DNA of 64,000 nucleotides from Salinibacterium sp. NG253 (GCF_015864945.1 NZ_JADYWF010000002.1:62001-126000); one strand, 5' to 3'. Positions 8,840-16,874 are shown, numbered from the stretch's first letter. Made by a program: numbers and translations. Notes: generated by a model from the sequence alone, not told the origin.

Positions 8840-8877
8840 CAGGTAGCGGGTGCGCGCAGATCAGTCCACAAACGGGG

Positions 8878-9549
8878 CTACGTTGCGAGTGTCGCGAACT
8901 TTTCGATGTCGACAGAGTTGCCGCTGACGATCACGAGGTCGTGATTCGAGATCACGGTCTCGGGCGTTGCGTAGGTAAATTCCTTACCGGGCGACTTCAC
9001 TCCGACCACCGTGATTCCATACTTGCGGCGCACTTGCGACTCGCTCAGCGGCAAACCGCGGATGGGCTTCGGCGGGTACATCTTCACGATGGCGAAGTCA
9101 TCATCGAACTCGATGAAGTCGATCATCCGGCCCGAAACCAGGTGAGCGACGCGCTCGCCGGCTTCTGCCTCGGGGTAGATCACGTGGTTGGCGCCGATGC
9201 GGTTGAGGATCTTGCCGTGCGAGCGGCTGATCGCTTTCGCCCAGATCTGCGGAATCTTGAGGTCAACGAGGTTGGCCGTGATGAGCACGCTGGCTTCGAT
9301 GGACGAGCCGACAGCCACGACGGCGATCGAGAAGTCTTGCGCGCCGATCTGCTGGAGAGCATCGAGGCTGCGAGCATCCGTCTGCACGGCGTGAGTGACG
9401 CGCTCCGACCATTTCTGTACGAGGCTGAGGTCAGCATCGATCGCTAAAACTTCGCGGTCGAGGCGCTGAAGTTGACCGGCAGTGGCCGCACCGAAACGGC
9501 CGAGCCCGATTACTAGCACCGGGGCATTGTGGGCGATCTTGTCAACCAA
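8878..9549 (-). CDS. trkA: Potassium uptake regulatory subunit, TrkA/KtrA type
   Basis: Cytoplasmic gating ring of the K+ uptake channel. 223 aa: an RCK N-domain with VLVIGLGRFGAATAG (about 10-24, GxGxxG) and the acidic strand end VLAIDAD, then an RCK C-domain ending DLVIVSGNS. The single RCK unit matches the KtrA type. A longer frame is open, but TTG 9549 is preferred: it has GAGAGG 7 nt upstream and overlaps the trkH stop by 8 bp, a coupling arrangement. TTG is a rare start, so the exact codon is less certain. Confidence 0.85.
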   Translation of the reverse strand: MVDKIAHNAPVLVIGLGRFGAATAGQLQRLDREVLAIDADLSLVQKWSERVTHAVQTDARSLDALQQIGAQDFSIAVVAVGSSIEASVLITANLVDLKIPQIWAKAISRSHGKILNRIGANHVIYPEAEAGERVAHLVSGRMIDFIEFDDDFAIVKMYPPKPIRGLPLSESQVRRKYGITVVGVKSPGKEFTYATPETVISNHDLVIVSGNSVDIEKFATLAT

Positions 9550-10981
9550 CGATGGGCCTCTCTTCTGCTCTCGTGAACAATTGACGGCGCTGACTGGCCG
9601 CAAGGGCTGCCGCCAGCGTAACCGTTCCCACTCGTCCAGCCCACATTGTGGCGGCGAGGATGTACTTGCCGCCATCGGGCAGCGTTTCGGTGAGCCCCGT
9701 AGAGAGCCCACACGTGGCAAAGGCCGAAATCACGTCAAAGAGCACCCTGTCGAGGGGCTCCTTGGTTATCTGCAAAATAGCGATGGTCGAGATGGCGACG
9801 ATCGTTGCGCCCCACAGCGTGACGCTGACAGCGAGGCGAAGTACGTCGGTGGGGATGCGACGCTCGAAGGCGTGCATGTCGTTGTCACCGCGAGCTTCCG
9901 CAAGGGCAGCCAAGAACAGCACAGCGAGAGTCGTGACTTTGATGCCACCCGCGGTGGAGGCAGAGCCGCCGCCCACAAACATCAGCATGTCGAAGACGAG
10001 CAGCGTCGACCCATTCAGCTCATTGATGTCGATGGTGGAGAACCCACCCGAGCGCGTCATGGTCGATAAGAAAGTGGATGTCAGGGGGCGCGAGATCAGG
10101 CTTTGCCCACCGATGGTGTTGGTGTTGTTCCATTCCAAAATGAGCACTGCTAGCGCCCCGAGGAAGATCAGCAGCACCGTCGTGAAGAGGGTGAGGCGTG
10201 CGTGAACCGAGAGGCGGGCGCCGTCTTTGAGGTTGCGGACTACAGCGAAGATCACGGGGAAGCCGAGGCTTCCGAGGAACACACCGACGCCAATCGCGCC
10301 GAGCATCCAAGGGTCTTGAGCGAAGGCTTCCATGCCACTGACCGCCGGCACAAAACCGGTGTTTGTGAAGGCCGATGCCGCGAAGTAGAAGCCCTGCCAA
10401 ATGGCGGGCCACACGTCGAAACCTTCCACAAGCAGGCGCGGGATGATCACGAGCGAGAGCACGACCTCGATGGCCAGCGCGCTGATTGCTACGGTCGCGA
10501 GGAGCCCACCAATTTCGCCAAGACGAATAGCTTGGGATTCAGAAACAGGGCCGACGTGGATGCGCGAGGGGTTCGAGTCGCTCGCGGCGATGAGTCGTTG
10601 GCGCAGCCCGAGGCGGCGCGACACGACGAGGCCGAGCATGCTCGCGAGAGTGAGCACGCCGATTCCGCCGACTTGTAGACCGATGAGGATCGCGGAGTTG
10701 CCGAAGGCTGACCAGTGCGTCGACATGTCGACGGTGGTGAGGCCGGTCACGCAGATGGCGGAGACGGCGGTGAAGAGTGCATCCACGAGGGGTGTGGCTT
10801 GGCCATCCCGAGCCGAGATGGGCAAAACGAGAATGGTCGTGAGCACCACAACGAGCGCCGAGAAGATGGCGATAGCGAAGCGCGCGGGAGTTGCAGCAGC
10901 GAAACGATCGATCACATCACGGACGCGGGCGAGGATGCTGCGTTCACGCGGGTGCGCACGCATAGGTGCCCAAGAGCTCAT
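9542..10981 (-). CDS. trkH: Potassium uptake channel, TrkH/KtrB family
   Basis: Membrane pore of the K+ uptake system with TrkA. 479 aa, about ten hydrophobic segments in four M1-P-M2 repeats. P-loop filters recognisable as SAICVTGLTT, SAFTNTGF, MTRSGGFST and SAFATCGLSTG contain the conserved glycines. ATG 10981 is chosen because GGGGAG lies 8 nt before it; upstream codons are open but lack a ribosome site. It is divergent from the ArsR-type regulator gene, 64 bp away. Confidence 0.92.
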   Translation of the reverse strand: MSSWAPMRAHPRERSILARVRDVIDRFAAATPARFAIAIFSALVVVLTTILVLPISARDGQATPLVDALFTAVSAICVTGLTTVDMSTHWSAFGNSAILIGLQVGGIGVLTLASMLGLVVSRRLGLRQRLIAASDSNPSRIHVGPVSESQAIRLGEIGGLLATVAISALAIEVVLSLVIIPRLLVEGFDVWPAIWQGFYFAASAFTNTGFVPAVSGMEAFAQDPWMLGAIGVGVFLGSLGFPVIFAVVRNLKDGARLSVHARLTLFTTVLLIFLGALAVLILEWNNTNTIGGQSLISRPLTSTFLSTMTRSGGFSTIDINELNGSTLLVFDMLMFVGGGSASTAGGIKVTTLAVLFLAALAEARGDNDMHAFERRIPTDVLRLAVSVTLWGATIVAISTIAILQITKEPLDRVLFDVISAFATCGLSTGLTETLPDGGKYILAATMWAGRVGTVTLAAALAASQRRQLFTRAEERPIVG

Positions 10982-11033
10982 AAATTTATCTCCCCACGCA
11001 CAGGAGGCCATGGTACTCCTCAGAAACGCCCGG

Positions 11034-11045
11034 TACCCTATTGCA
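11034..11045 (+). promoter_or_regulatory. Leaderless -10 promoter of ArsR-type regulator
   Basis: TACCCT (11034-11039), 6 nt ATTGCA, then ATG 11046. Confidence 0.55.
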
Positions 11046-11528
11046 ATGGCCGACATCTTTGACGTAGTAGCCGATTCAACGCGGCGTAGCCTTCTGACCG
11101 TGCTGCTTGAGCAGTACATCGCCTCTGATTCTCCGAGCGGCGAGCTGAGCGTAAGTGAGATTGTCGAAAAACTCGATTTGAGTCAGCCGACGGTCTCCAA
11201 GCACCTGAAGGTGCTGCGCGATCACGGGTTGGTGTCGGTGCGTGAAGACGGCCAACACCGCTATTACCGCCTCGATTCTTCTCCTCTTGAAGAGATTGAA
11301 GACTGGCTGATCCCGTTCTTGAGCGCGGACTTCCAAGAAGACTTTGACGAGGAGCTGCTCGCCTCGACCGGCGCTTTCTCGGCCTGGTCGGGAGCGGATG
11401 TTGGAGACAACTTGGGCCGCCAGGTTGCGGATCGCGCCTACCGGGCTCGCACCGCGCTGCACGACGTCGCGGAGGCTGCAAAGCACCTGCCGAGCAGCGT
11501 TCGCTCTCGCATCTTCCGCAAGGATTAG
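11046..11528 (+). CDS. ArsR-type winged-helix regulator
   Basis: 160 aa. Residues 1-85 form an ArsR/HTH_5 winged helix (FDVVADSTRRSLLTVLLE; LSVSEIVEKLDLSQPTVSKHLKVLRDHGLVSVREDGQHRYYRLD). The rest is an acidic helical tail with no metal-binding cysteines, so it is unlikely to be a metal sensor. The ATG at 11046 is set by a -10 at 6 nt; the long upstream open frame is a shadow of trkH. It faces trkH-trkA, but regulation of potassium uptake is only a guess. Confidence 0.85.
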   Translation: MADIFDVVADSTRRSLLTVLLEQYIASDSPSGELSVSEIVEKLDLSQPTVSKHLKVLRDHGLVSVREDGQHRYYRLDSSPLEEIEDWLIPFLSADFQEDFDEELLASTGAFSAWSGADVGDNLGRQVADRAYRARTALHDVAEAAKHLPSSVRSRIFRKD

Positions 11529-11678
11529 GCGGCAGGCGCGCCGGGCGCGCACCTTGAGGGGTGGACAGCGAGTCACACCAGCCCCTATTGTTACCGTTTA
11601 GCACTTCAGTCACATGCTGGGTGCTTTGTGCAGTCGTTTCGTGCGTTCTGCAGTTGGTGAAACTAAGGGGCTGGTCCG

Positions 11679-11873
11679 ATGTCACGGGATCTATCTGAGA
11701 TGCGTTTTCTCACCGTCGCTGAGGTGGCGGACATGATGCGCGTCTCAAACATGACCGTGTATCGTCTCGTTCACTCCGGTGAACTCCCGGCTGTTCGTTT
11801 TGGCCGCTCATTCCGCATCCCGGAATCGGCTGTAGCGAGCGCCGTTGCACCCCCAATCTCTGAGGTTGGATAG
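11679..11873 (+). CDS. Excisionase-fold helix-turn-helix protein
   Basis: 64-residue single-domain DNA-binding protein of the MerR/excisionase (HTH_17) fold: FLTVAEVADMMRVSNMTVYRLVHSGELPAVRFGRSFRIPESAV. Standalone proteins of this kind act as small chromosomal regulators in actinobacteria (BldC is a related example); no recombinase is nearby, so an excisionase role is unlikely. AAGGGG lies about 8 nt before ATG 11679. It precedes the bS22 gene by 138 bp on the same strand. Confidence 0.85.
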   Translation: MSRDLSEMRFLTVAEVADMMRVSNMTVYRLVHSGELPAVRFGRSFRIPESAVASAVAPPISEVG

Positions 11874-12011
11874 CGGCGAATCGTCGCTGAGGGTTCATTC
11901 CCAGTTCATCGAGACTTTTAAACCCGCCCGGTGCGGTAAACTCTTCCGGTATGTCTTTCCGCGGTTCTGAATCGGACCGGGTCGGTTCGTTCAGAAATCA
12001 GTGAGGTTCCT

Positions 12012-12110
12012 ATGGGTTCAGTCATCAAAAAGCGTCGCAAGCGTATGGCAAAGAAGAAGCACCGCAAGCTGCTTCGTAAGACACGCCACCAGCGTCGCAA
12101 CAAGAAGTAA
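12012..12110 (+). CDS. Small ribosomal subunit protein bS22 (AURKAIP1/COX24 domain)
   Basis: A 32-residue, extremely basic protein (19 Lys/Arg): MGSVIKKRRKRMAKKKHRKL, then LRKTRHQRRNKK. This matches the mini-protein bS22 found on mycobacterial and other actinobacterial 30S subunits, related to the AURKAIP1/COX24 domain. GTGAGG lies 5 nt before the ATG. A strong hairpin follows at 12155. It is too short for many gene callers but the sequence is unmistakable. Confidence 0.92.
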   Translation: MGSVIKKRRKRMAKKKHRKLLRKTRHQRRNKK

Positions 12111-12129
12111 CTAGTCCCAATGACTAGGG

Positions 12130-12145
12130 GCCGTCTTTCGAGACG
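12130..12145. other. Small hairpin after bS22
   Basis: CCGTCT-TTCG-AGACGG: 6-bp stem with a stable UUCG tetraloop, 20 nt after the bS22 stop. There is no T-run, so it may protect the 3' end rather than terminate. Confidence 0.45.
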
Positions 12146-12154
12146 GTCACAACT

Positions 12155-12192
12155 CGAACACCCGAACGTTCATCTGAACGATCGGGTGTTCG
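12155..12192. terminator. Bidirectional hairpin between convergent bS22 and HAD genes
   Basis: Outer stem CGAACACCCGA (12155-12165) with TCGGGTGTTCG (12182-12192), an A/A mismatch, inner stem CGTTC/GAACG (12067-equivalent positions 12167-12171 and 12176-12180), loop ATCT. It lies 3 bp from the HAD stop and serves both convergent transcripts. Confidence 0.7.
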
Positions 12193-12195
12193 GCG

Positions 12196-12960
12196 TTAAC
12201 GAGCGTTTTTGCGCACGATCTTGGCTTGCCGCTTCACGCGGCGCCGGGCTTCTTTGAGGCCGGCGCGGCTGAGCGGCAGTACTGGCCAGCCCATTTTTTG
12301 GGCATAGTGCGTGAGTTTCACATCCGCGTTCACGGCCACACGATTGCCTACGGCACTCAGTAGCGGGATGTCGTTGCTGGAATCGGAGTATGCCCAGCAG
12401 TCTGCCAGGTTGGCCCCGAGCCGCCCAGCGAGCTCTGTGGCGACGGCAGCCTTCTCTGGGCCGTGAAGCACGTGGCCGTCGAGTTCTCCCGTGAGAAAGC
12501 CGTCTTCGGCGCGCACGCGGGTTCCGAGGGCGCCCGTAAGGCCGAGCCGTTCGGCGATCACTTGCGCCACAAACTGGGGCGTTGCGGTGATGAGCCACAC
12601 TTCGTGGCCCTTCGCGAGGTGCTCTTTGGCAAGATCGACGGTTTCGGGCCACAGGTTGGGCAAAATGTCTCGCTCGTAGATGGTCTCGGCGAGATCGATG
12701 AGCGTCTGCAGGGAATGTCCGCCCACGATCTCAAGCGCCCGTTCCCGCGCGGAGGTCATGTGCTTGTGGTTTTCTCCCACAGCGACGAACCGAAACTGGT
12801 GCCAGGCAAAGCGAGCAATATCTCGCCAGCCCACGATTCCACGCCGCCAGGCTTCCTTGCTCAAATAGAAAGCACTCGCACCACGCATGAGCGTGTTGTC
12901 CACGTCAAAGAAAGCCACAACGGCGTTCTGGCTGGGCGGGGGCGACGTTACCTCGTGCAT
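12196..12960 (-). CDS. HAD-IB family phosphatase
   Basis: 254 aa HAD hydrolase of subfamily IB (phosphoserine phosphatase-like). Motif I is F18-D19-V-D21-NT, motif II is in VWLITATPQ, and motif III/IV includes CWAYSDSSNDIPLLSAVG. Enzymes of this type dephosphorylate small metabolites or lysophospholipids; the substrate cannot be told. An upstream ATG at 12966 is in frame, but ATG 12960 has TAGAAT exactly 7 nt before it. It is divergent from the glutaredoxin-like gene with overlapping -10 elements. Confidence 0.85.
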   Translation of the reverse strand: MHEVTSPPPSQNAVVAFFDVDNTLMRGASAFYLSKEAWRRGIVGWRDIARFAWHQFRFVAVGENHKHMTSARERALEIVGGHSLQTLIDLAETIYERDILPNLWPETVDLAKEHLAKGHEVWLITATPQFVAQVIAERLGLTGALGTRVRAEDGFLTGELDGHVLHGPEKAAVATELAGRLGANLADCWAYSDSSNDIPLLSAVGNRVAVNADVKLTHYAQKMGWPVLPLSRAGLKEARRRVKRQAKIVRKNAR

Positions 12961-12966
12961 TCGCAT

Positions 12967-12973
12967 TATTCTA
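12967..12973. promoter_or_regulatory. Overlapping divergent -10 elements (HAD / glutaredoxin-like)
   Basis: Plus strand TATTCT (12967-12972), then AGGGTC, then GTG 12979. Minus strand TAGAAT (12973-12968), then 7 nt, then ATG 12960. The hexamers share 5 bp. Confidence 0.6.
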
Positions 12974-12978
12974 GGGTC

Positions 12979-13242
12979 GTGCCCACGAAACGTCTCACTT
13001 TAATTGGCAAGCCGGGATGTCATCTTTGTGACGATGCCCGCGAAACTATCAATCAGGTCATCGCGGCACTGGCCTCAACCATCGAGATCGAACTCACTGA
13101 GCTGTCGATTCTGGAGGATGAGCAGTTGAACGCAAAGTACTGGGACGAGATTCCTGTTGTGCTCATCAACGACCGCGTACACACCATTTGGCGTGTCGAA
13201 CCCGAGCGCCTCAGCGCTGCTCTTCTGGAGGAAACAGAATGA
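12979..13242 (+). CDS. Glutaredoxin/thioredoxin-like family protein
   Basis: 87 aa, C-terminal-Trx-like fold (glutaredoxin 2/DUF836 type). It begins KRLTLIGKPGCHLCDDARE with redox pair C14-HL-C17 and has the cis-proline region EIPVVLIND. It is probably a small thiol-disulfide protein in the cytoplasm; its partner is unknown. GTG 12979 is fixed by a -10 at 6 nt and lacks a Shine-Dalgarno. Its TGA overlaps the next ATG (ATGA), so it is coupled to the Dabb gene. Confidence 0.85.
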   Translation: MPTKRLTLIGKPGCHLCDDARETINQVIAALASTIEIELTELSILEDEQLNAKYWDEIPVVLINDRVHTIWRVEPERLSAALLEETE

Positions 13243-13538
13243 TCCGTCACGTTGTTATGTGGAAACTCATCGCCGAAGATCCCGCAGACCAGAAGATCGC
13301 AGCGGATGCGATGGCTGCGGCGCTAGAACCTCTCGTCGGCAAGATCGATGGTCTCGAAGCGCTAACCGTGCGCCCGGATGTGGCAACCGTCGCCGGAAAT
13401 TGGGACGTCATCCTTGTGTCTGATCACACTTCGGTTGAGGCCCTTGCGGCGTACGGAACTCATCCGTTGCACGTGGAGGCGGGTGCTGTGGTGAAGGCAA
13501 ACACTCGTGAACGGGCCTGCGTCGACTTCGAGCTTTAA
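13239..13538 (+). CDS. Dabb (stress-responsive alpha/beta-barrel) protein
   Basis: 99 aa, whole length one Dabb domain: IRHVVMWKL at the start, DVILVSDHTSVEALAAYGTHPLH in the middle. These dimeric ferredoxin-like barrels are small, often catalytically unassigned proteins. GGAGG lies 7 nt before the ATG, which overlaps the preceding stop by 4 bp. The function here is unknown. Confidence 0.88.
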   Translation: MIRHVVMWKLIAEDPADQKIAADAMAAALEPLVGKIDGLEALTVRPDVATVAGNWDVILVSDHTSVEALAAYGTHPLHVEAGAVVKANTRERACVDFEL

Positions 13539-13647
13539 GCGGGGGAACGACGCCGCCTCTTGTGGGCCGCTCATGCGCCCGCATTAGGATGTGGGGCACT
13601 TACCGCGCTCTCGCGTGGTCCCGAAACGAGGATCGAAAGAGGAAACT

Positions 13648-13827
13648 ATGAAGTTTCAAATCGTCAAAGGCAAGAGCGAGACGCAGCCATTCTTCTGGCG
13701 CATCGTTGCGAGCAATGGCCAAACTCTCGCGGTGAGCGAGAATTACGTGGCGAAAGCATCAGCGAAGAGTGCTGTGGAGTCGGTCATCAAGAGCGCCGGT
13801 GGAGCCAGCATCGAAGACCTTACGTAA
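13648..13827 (+). CDS. YegP-like (DUF1508) protein
   Basis: 59 residues with one YegP repeat: KFQIVKGKSETQPFFWRIVASNGQTLAVSENY, then SAKSAVESVIKSAGG. Most homologues have one or two such repeats of about 50 residues; the function is unknown. AGAGGA lies 6 nt before ATG 13648; longer frames start earlier but lack support. Convergent with the next gene. Confidence 0.88.
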   Translation: MKFQIVKGKSETQPFFWRIVASNGQTLAVSENYVAKASAKSAVESVIKSAGGASIEDLT

Positions 13828-13841
13828 TACAGGCTGTCAGC

Positions 13842-13864
13842 GCTCGCGGGGGATCTTCGCGAGC
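13842..13864. terminator. Hairpin between convergent YegP and hypothetical gene
   Basis: GCTCGCG (13842-13848) pairs with CGCGAGC (13858-13864), loop 9 nt, no clear T-run. Confidence 0.4.
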
Positions 13865-13880
13865 ACGACTGTGTGGCCTG

Positions 13881-14171
13881 CTACTTACTAACTTCGATCG
13901 GGCCCGTCATGTGGTTCTTGATCGAGTCGCGCTCGGCTGCCAGTGATGCCAGCGTTCCACTGTCGAGGCCTGGTTGCAGCATGTCGTCGAAGGGATTGCC
14001 CATTCCACTCTTGGAGTGCACTGCTTCGGCGTAGGCCGTTGCTGCTGCCGCTACCTTTGCGCTCGCACGCTGAGCTTTCTTGAGCGAGACAGCACTGCTG
14101 CCCACAACCTCAGCATGCTTGTTGAGTGCCTTCTTCAGGTCTTTGAGTGCCGAATCAATTTTCTTTGACAT
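13881..14171 (-). CDS. Hypothetical 96-residue helical protein
   Basis: No family recognised. Residues 1-53 are rich in Lys/Ala/Ser and predicted helical (ALKDLKKALNKHAEVVGSS; KAQRASAKVAAAATAYAEAV). The rest is more acidic (GMGNPFDDMLQPGLDSGTLASLAAERDSIK). No membrane segment or signal peptide. AGGA sits about 8-11 nt before the ATG. It lies 84 bp upstream of the aspS 3' end and may be its own unit. Confidence 0.65.
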   Translation of the reverse strand: MSKKIDSALKDLKKALNKHAEVVGSSAVSLKKAQRASAKVAAAATAYAEAVHSKSGMGNPFDDMLQPGLDSGTLASLAAERDSIKNHMTGPIEVSK

Positions 14172-14255
14172 GAGGTCATCCTGTCCTAATTGGCTATGCG
14201 CTGGCTATGGGTTCGGTGTGTCGAACTGTGAGGCCCTCGCGAGCCCCCAGGGTGG

Positions 14256-15584
14256 CTACGGAGTGAGGCGGGTTGGTCCGCGGAAGAGATACGTTGCTTC
14301 GCGCAGGTTGGGCAGACCGAGGAGCAACATCAGCACGCGCCCGAGGCCCATGCCGAATCCACCGTGCGGAGGTACGCCGTAGCGGAAGAAGTCAAGGTAG
14401 AAGTCGAGCTCGGCCGGGTCCATGCCCTTGTCGCGAATCTGCGCCTCCAGCACGTCAACGCGGTGCTCGCGCTGGGCGCCAGTGGAGATCTCGACGCCGT
14501 TGAACACGAGGTCGTAGCTGTTCGTGAGGCCTGCATCATCCGCGTGACGCATGTGATAAAACGGGCGGATACTGGCGGCGTAGTCGGTCAAGAACACGAA
14601 ATCGTGGTCGTATGTTTCTTTCACGTAGGCGGCGATCTGGCGCTCACCCTCCGGGTCCATGTCGGCGTCGGCGCGCGGCACCGTGTAGCCACGGTCGCTG
14701 ACGATCTGCTTAGCCTCGGCAAGCGGGATGCGGGGGAAGGGGCGAGTCGGCACCGTCATTTCGATGCCGAACAGCTTCTCGATCTCTTCGCCGTGCTTGT
14801 CTTTGACAGCCTGGAAGCCGGCAACCATGAGCTCTTCGTGCAGGTTCATGACGTCTTCGTGGCTGGAGATCCAGCTGATCTCGCTGTCGACCATCGTGAA
14901 CTCGGTGGCGTGACGCGAGGTAAAGCTGGGGTCGGCACGGAAGCTGGGGGCGATCTCGAAGATCTTGCCGAAGCCAGCGGACTGCGCCATCTGCTTGAAG
15001 AACTGGGGGCTCTGCGCGAGGTAGGCCTTGGTGTCGAAGTAGTCGACCTCAAACAGCTCAGCCTTCGACTCGCTGGCGCTGGCCATGAGCTTGGGGGTGT
15101 GAACCTCGATGAAGTCGTTCTCGACCCAGTAGGTGCGCCAGGCGTGCTCGAGCGTGGTCTGGATGCGGAAGATCAGGTTGTTGCGCGGCACGCGAAGGTC
15201 GAGGAAGCGCCAGTCCATGCGCTTGTCGACGCTGGTGTCTTCGGCGATCGGGGTTTCAGCGATTGCCTCACCAGCAAGTTCGATGCCGTCGAGCTTGATC
15301 TCAACGCCGCCGAGCTTCACGCGCTCGTCGTGCTTCAACTCACCGGTTGCGGTGAGGAAGGTGCCCTGAGCGAGGCCCGAAATGATCTCGGCGAGGGGAT
15401 CCTCGGCCGCGGTGCCGTCGTCGTTGAATGAGCGGGGGTGAACAAGTTGCACCGCACCCGACTCATCGCGCAGCACGACAAACTGCACCTTCTTTTGATC
15501 TCGAACAGTGTCGACCCACCCCGAAACGGAGGTTGCTCCATCGCTTGCGGCGGCCAGGTTCTTAGTGAGGGTGCGTGTAGTCAC
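14256..15584 (-). CDS. aspS: Aspartate-tRNA ligase, archaeal type (probably aspartate-tRNA(Asn))
   Basis: Charges tRNA-Asp, and probably tRNA-Asn, with aspartate. 442 aa: OB-fold anticodon domain (about 1-105, VSGWVDTVRDQKKVQFVVLRD), then a class II core with motif 2 around FRADPSFTSRHATEF and motif 3 GMGLGRVLMLLLG near the C-terminus. It lacks the GAD insertion of the usual 590-residue bacterial AspRS, so it is the archaeal/eukaryotic type, often non-discriminating in bacteria and paired with GatCAB. GTG 15584 is fixed by TAAACT 7 nt upstream. Confidence 0.92.
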   Translation of the reverse strand: MTTRTLTKNLAAASDGATSVSGWVDTVRDQKKVQFVVLRDESGAVQLVHPRSFNDDGTAAEDPLAEIISGLAQGTFLTATGELKHDERVKLGGVEIKLDGIELAGEAIAETPIAEDTSVDKRMDWRFLDLRVPRNNLIFRIQTTLEHAWRTYWVENDFIEVHTPKLMASASESKAELFEVDYFDTKAYLAQSPQFFKQMAQSAGFGKIFEIAPSFRADPSFTSRHATEFTMVDSEISWISSHEDVMNLHEELMVAGFQAVKDKHGEEIEKLFGIEMTVPTRPFPRIPLAEAKQIVSDRGYTVPRADADMDPEGERQIAAYVKETYDHDFVFLTDYAASIRPFYHMRHADDAGLTNSYDLVFNGVEISTGAQREHRVDVLEAQIRDKGMDPAELDFYLDFFRYGVPPHGGFGMGLGRVLMLLLGLPNLREATYLFRGPTRLTP

Positions 15585-15597
15585 AGCGCCGAGTTTA
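15585..15597 (-). promoter_or_regulatory. Leaderless -10 promoter of aspS
   Basis: TAAACT (15597-15592, minus strand), 7 nt CGGCGCT, then GTG 15584. Confidence 0.6.
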
Positions 15598-15638
15598 CAA
15601 GGGATCACGCAAGAGAAAGTGCGGCAGGGCAGCAGACG

Positions 15639-15651
15639 TAGACTGAATACC
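15639..15651 (+). promoter_or_regulatory. Leaderless -10 promoter of phosphatase/ccs operon
   Basis: TAGACT (15639-15644), 7 nt GAATACC, then GTG 15652. It is probably the promoter of the whole cytochrome maturation operon. Confidence 0.6.
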
Positions 15652-16287
15652 GTGCCAGCAGACCTCATCCATCTCGTTCGCCATGGTGAAGTGCACAATC
15701 CCGACCGCATTCTCTATGGCCGTCTCCCCGGGTATCACCTCAGTGAACTCGGTCATAAAATGGCGGATGTCGCCGCCGCAAGCTTCGCCCAGCGGCCCCT
15801 CACGGCGCTCTATGCGAGCCCCCTACAGCGCGCTCAAGAGTCAGCGCAACCCTGGTCGGAACGCTACCGGCTGCCTATCACGACCGAAGAGCGCATCATC
15901 GAACCATCCAATTGGTTCGAGGGCGGTCGCCTGCGGTTTCCGCAGGTTCTCGGCCAGCCGCGCGCGTGGCCGCACCTGATCAATCCATTCAAGCCCAGTT
16001 GGGGCGAGCCCTACGTGAGCATCGAAGCCCGGATGCTCGCTGCCGTTGACGACGCGTGGTCCGCGGCCGACGGTGGCGAAATTGTCATGGTCAGCCATCA
16101 ACTGCCCATCGTTGTTGTAGCCCGCTCCGTGAAGAAAATGCGGCTCGCCCACGACCCCCGCCACCGCCGCTGCACCCTGTCGAGCATCACGACTCTCGCC
16201 CGCGAGGGAGACCATTTCGTCGAGGTTGACTATCAGGAACCTGCGGGAGACTTGCTGGCAGCATCCATCGATTTAGGAGCCGTGTGA
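15652..16287 (+). CDS. Histidine phosphatase family protein
   Basis: 211 aa phosphoglycerate mutase-like phosphatase: LVR10-H11-G12-E motif at the start (phosphohistidine H11), second catalytic His in VMVSHQLP. Such proteins often sit at the head of actinobacterial cytochrome c maturation operons, but the substrate is unknown. GTG 15652 is set by a -10 at 7 nt. The stop overlaps resA by 4 bp (GTGA), so the five-gene run to ccsB is probably one transcript. Confidence 0.9.
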   Translation: MPADLIHLVRHGEVHNPDRILYGRLPGYHLSELGHKMADVAAASFAQRPLTALYASPLQRAQESAQPWSERYRLPITTEERIIEPSNWFEGGRLRFPQVLGQPRAWPHLINPFKPSWGEPYVSIEARMLAAVDDAWSAADGGEIVMVSHQLPIVVVARSVKKMRLAHDPRHRRCTLSSITTLAREGDHFVEVDYQEPAGDLLAASIDLGAV

Positions 16288-16874
16288 ATCGCCGTCTCAT
16301 CGCCGCTATTGTGGCGAGCCTCGCCCTGTTTACTGTGTCGTGCTCCGGCGCCACCGAAAGTCTCGCGCAGCAGTACGAGAACGGATCAGAAGAGGGCTAT
16401 ATCTCCGGCGATGGTTCGACGGTCGAGATCCCGGCCGACAGTCGCGATGAACCCATCACTTACGAGGCAACTCTCGACACCGGCGAGACCGTGTCGAGCG
16501 ATGACTTTGCCGGTTCTGTTTACGTCGTGAATTTCTGGTACTCGAGTTGCCCGCCGTGCCGCCTCGAAGCGCCCGACTTGGCTGCGCTGAGCGAGCAGTA
16601 CACCGAGGTTCCCTTCTTGGGCGTGAACGTCTCTGACACTGCCGAAACGTCGCTCACCTTCGCTGACGAGTTCGGCATCCCGTACGCCTCCGTCGTGGAT
16701 GCCACGACCGCGGGCGTGCAGTTGGCGTTCGCCGGTTCCGTACCCCCGAATGCGGTGCCCACCACTCTCGTGGTCGACCGCGAAGGGCGCGTTGCCGCAC
16801 GCATCAGCGGTCTGGTGCGCGACCCCAGCATCCTCGCAGCGATGATGGACTCCGTCATCGCTGAGGAACAGTAG
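16284..16874 (+). CDS. resA: TlpA/ResA-type thiol-disulfide oxidoreductase lipoprotein
   Basis: 196 aa. An N-terminal signal with basic NRR, a hydrophobic stretch and Cys20 (LALFTVSC) indicates lipid anchoring outside the membrane. It has a thioredoxin fold with active site C89-PP-C92 (WYSSCPPCR) and a cis-Pro region NAVPTTLVV. It keeps apocytochrome c haem-binding cysteines reduced, receiving electrons from CcdA, the next gene. GTG start overlaps the preceding gene by 4 bp. Confidence 0.9.
   Translation: MNRRLIAAIVASLALFTVSCSGATESLAQQYENGSEEGYISGDGSTVEIPADSRDEPITYEATLDTGETVSSDDFAGSVYVVNFWYSSCPPCRLEAPDLAALSEQYTEVPFLGVNVSDTAETSLTFADEFGIPYASVVDATTAGVQLAFAGSVPPNAVPTTLVVDREGRVAARISGLVRDPSILAAMMDSVIAEEQ

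Noticed and set aside
10401-11045. Long N-terminal extension of the ArsR-type regulator
   Set aside because: It is the antisense shadow of trkH; the -10 at 11034 and the family's N-terminus fix the start at 11046.
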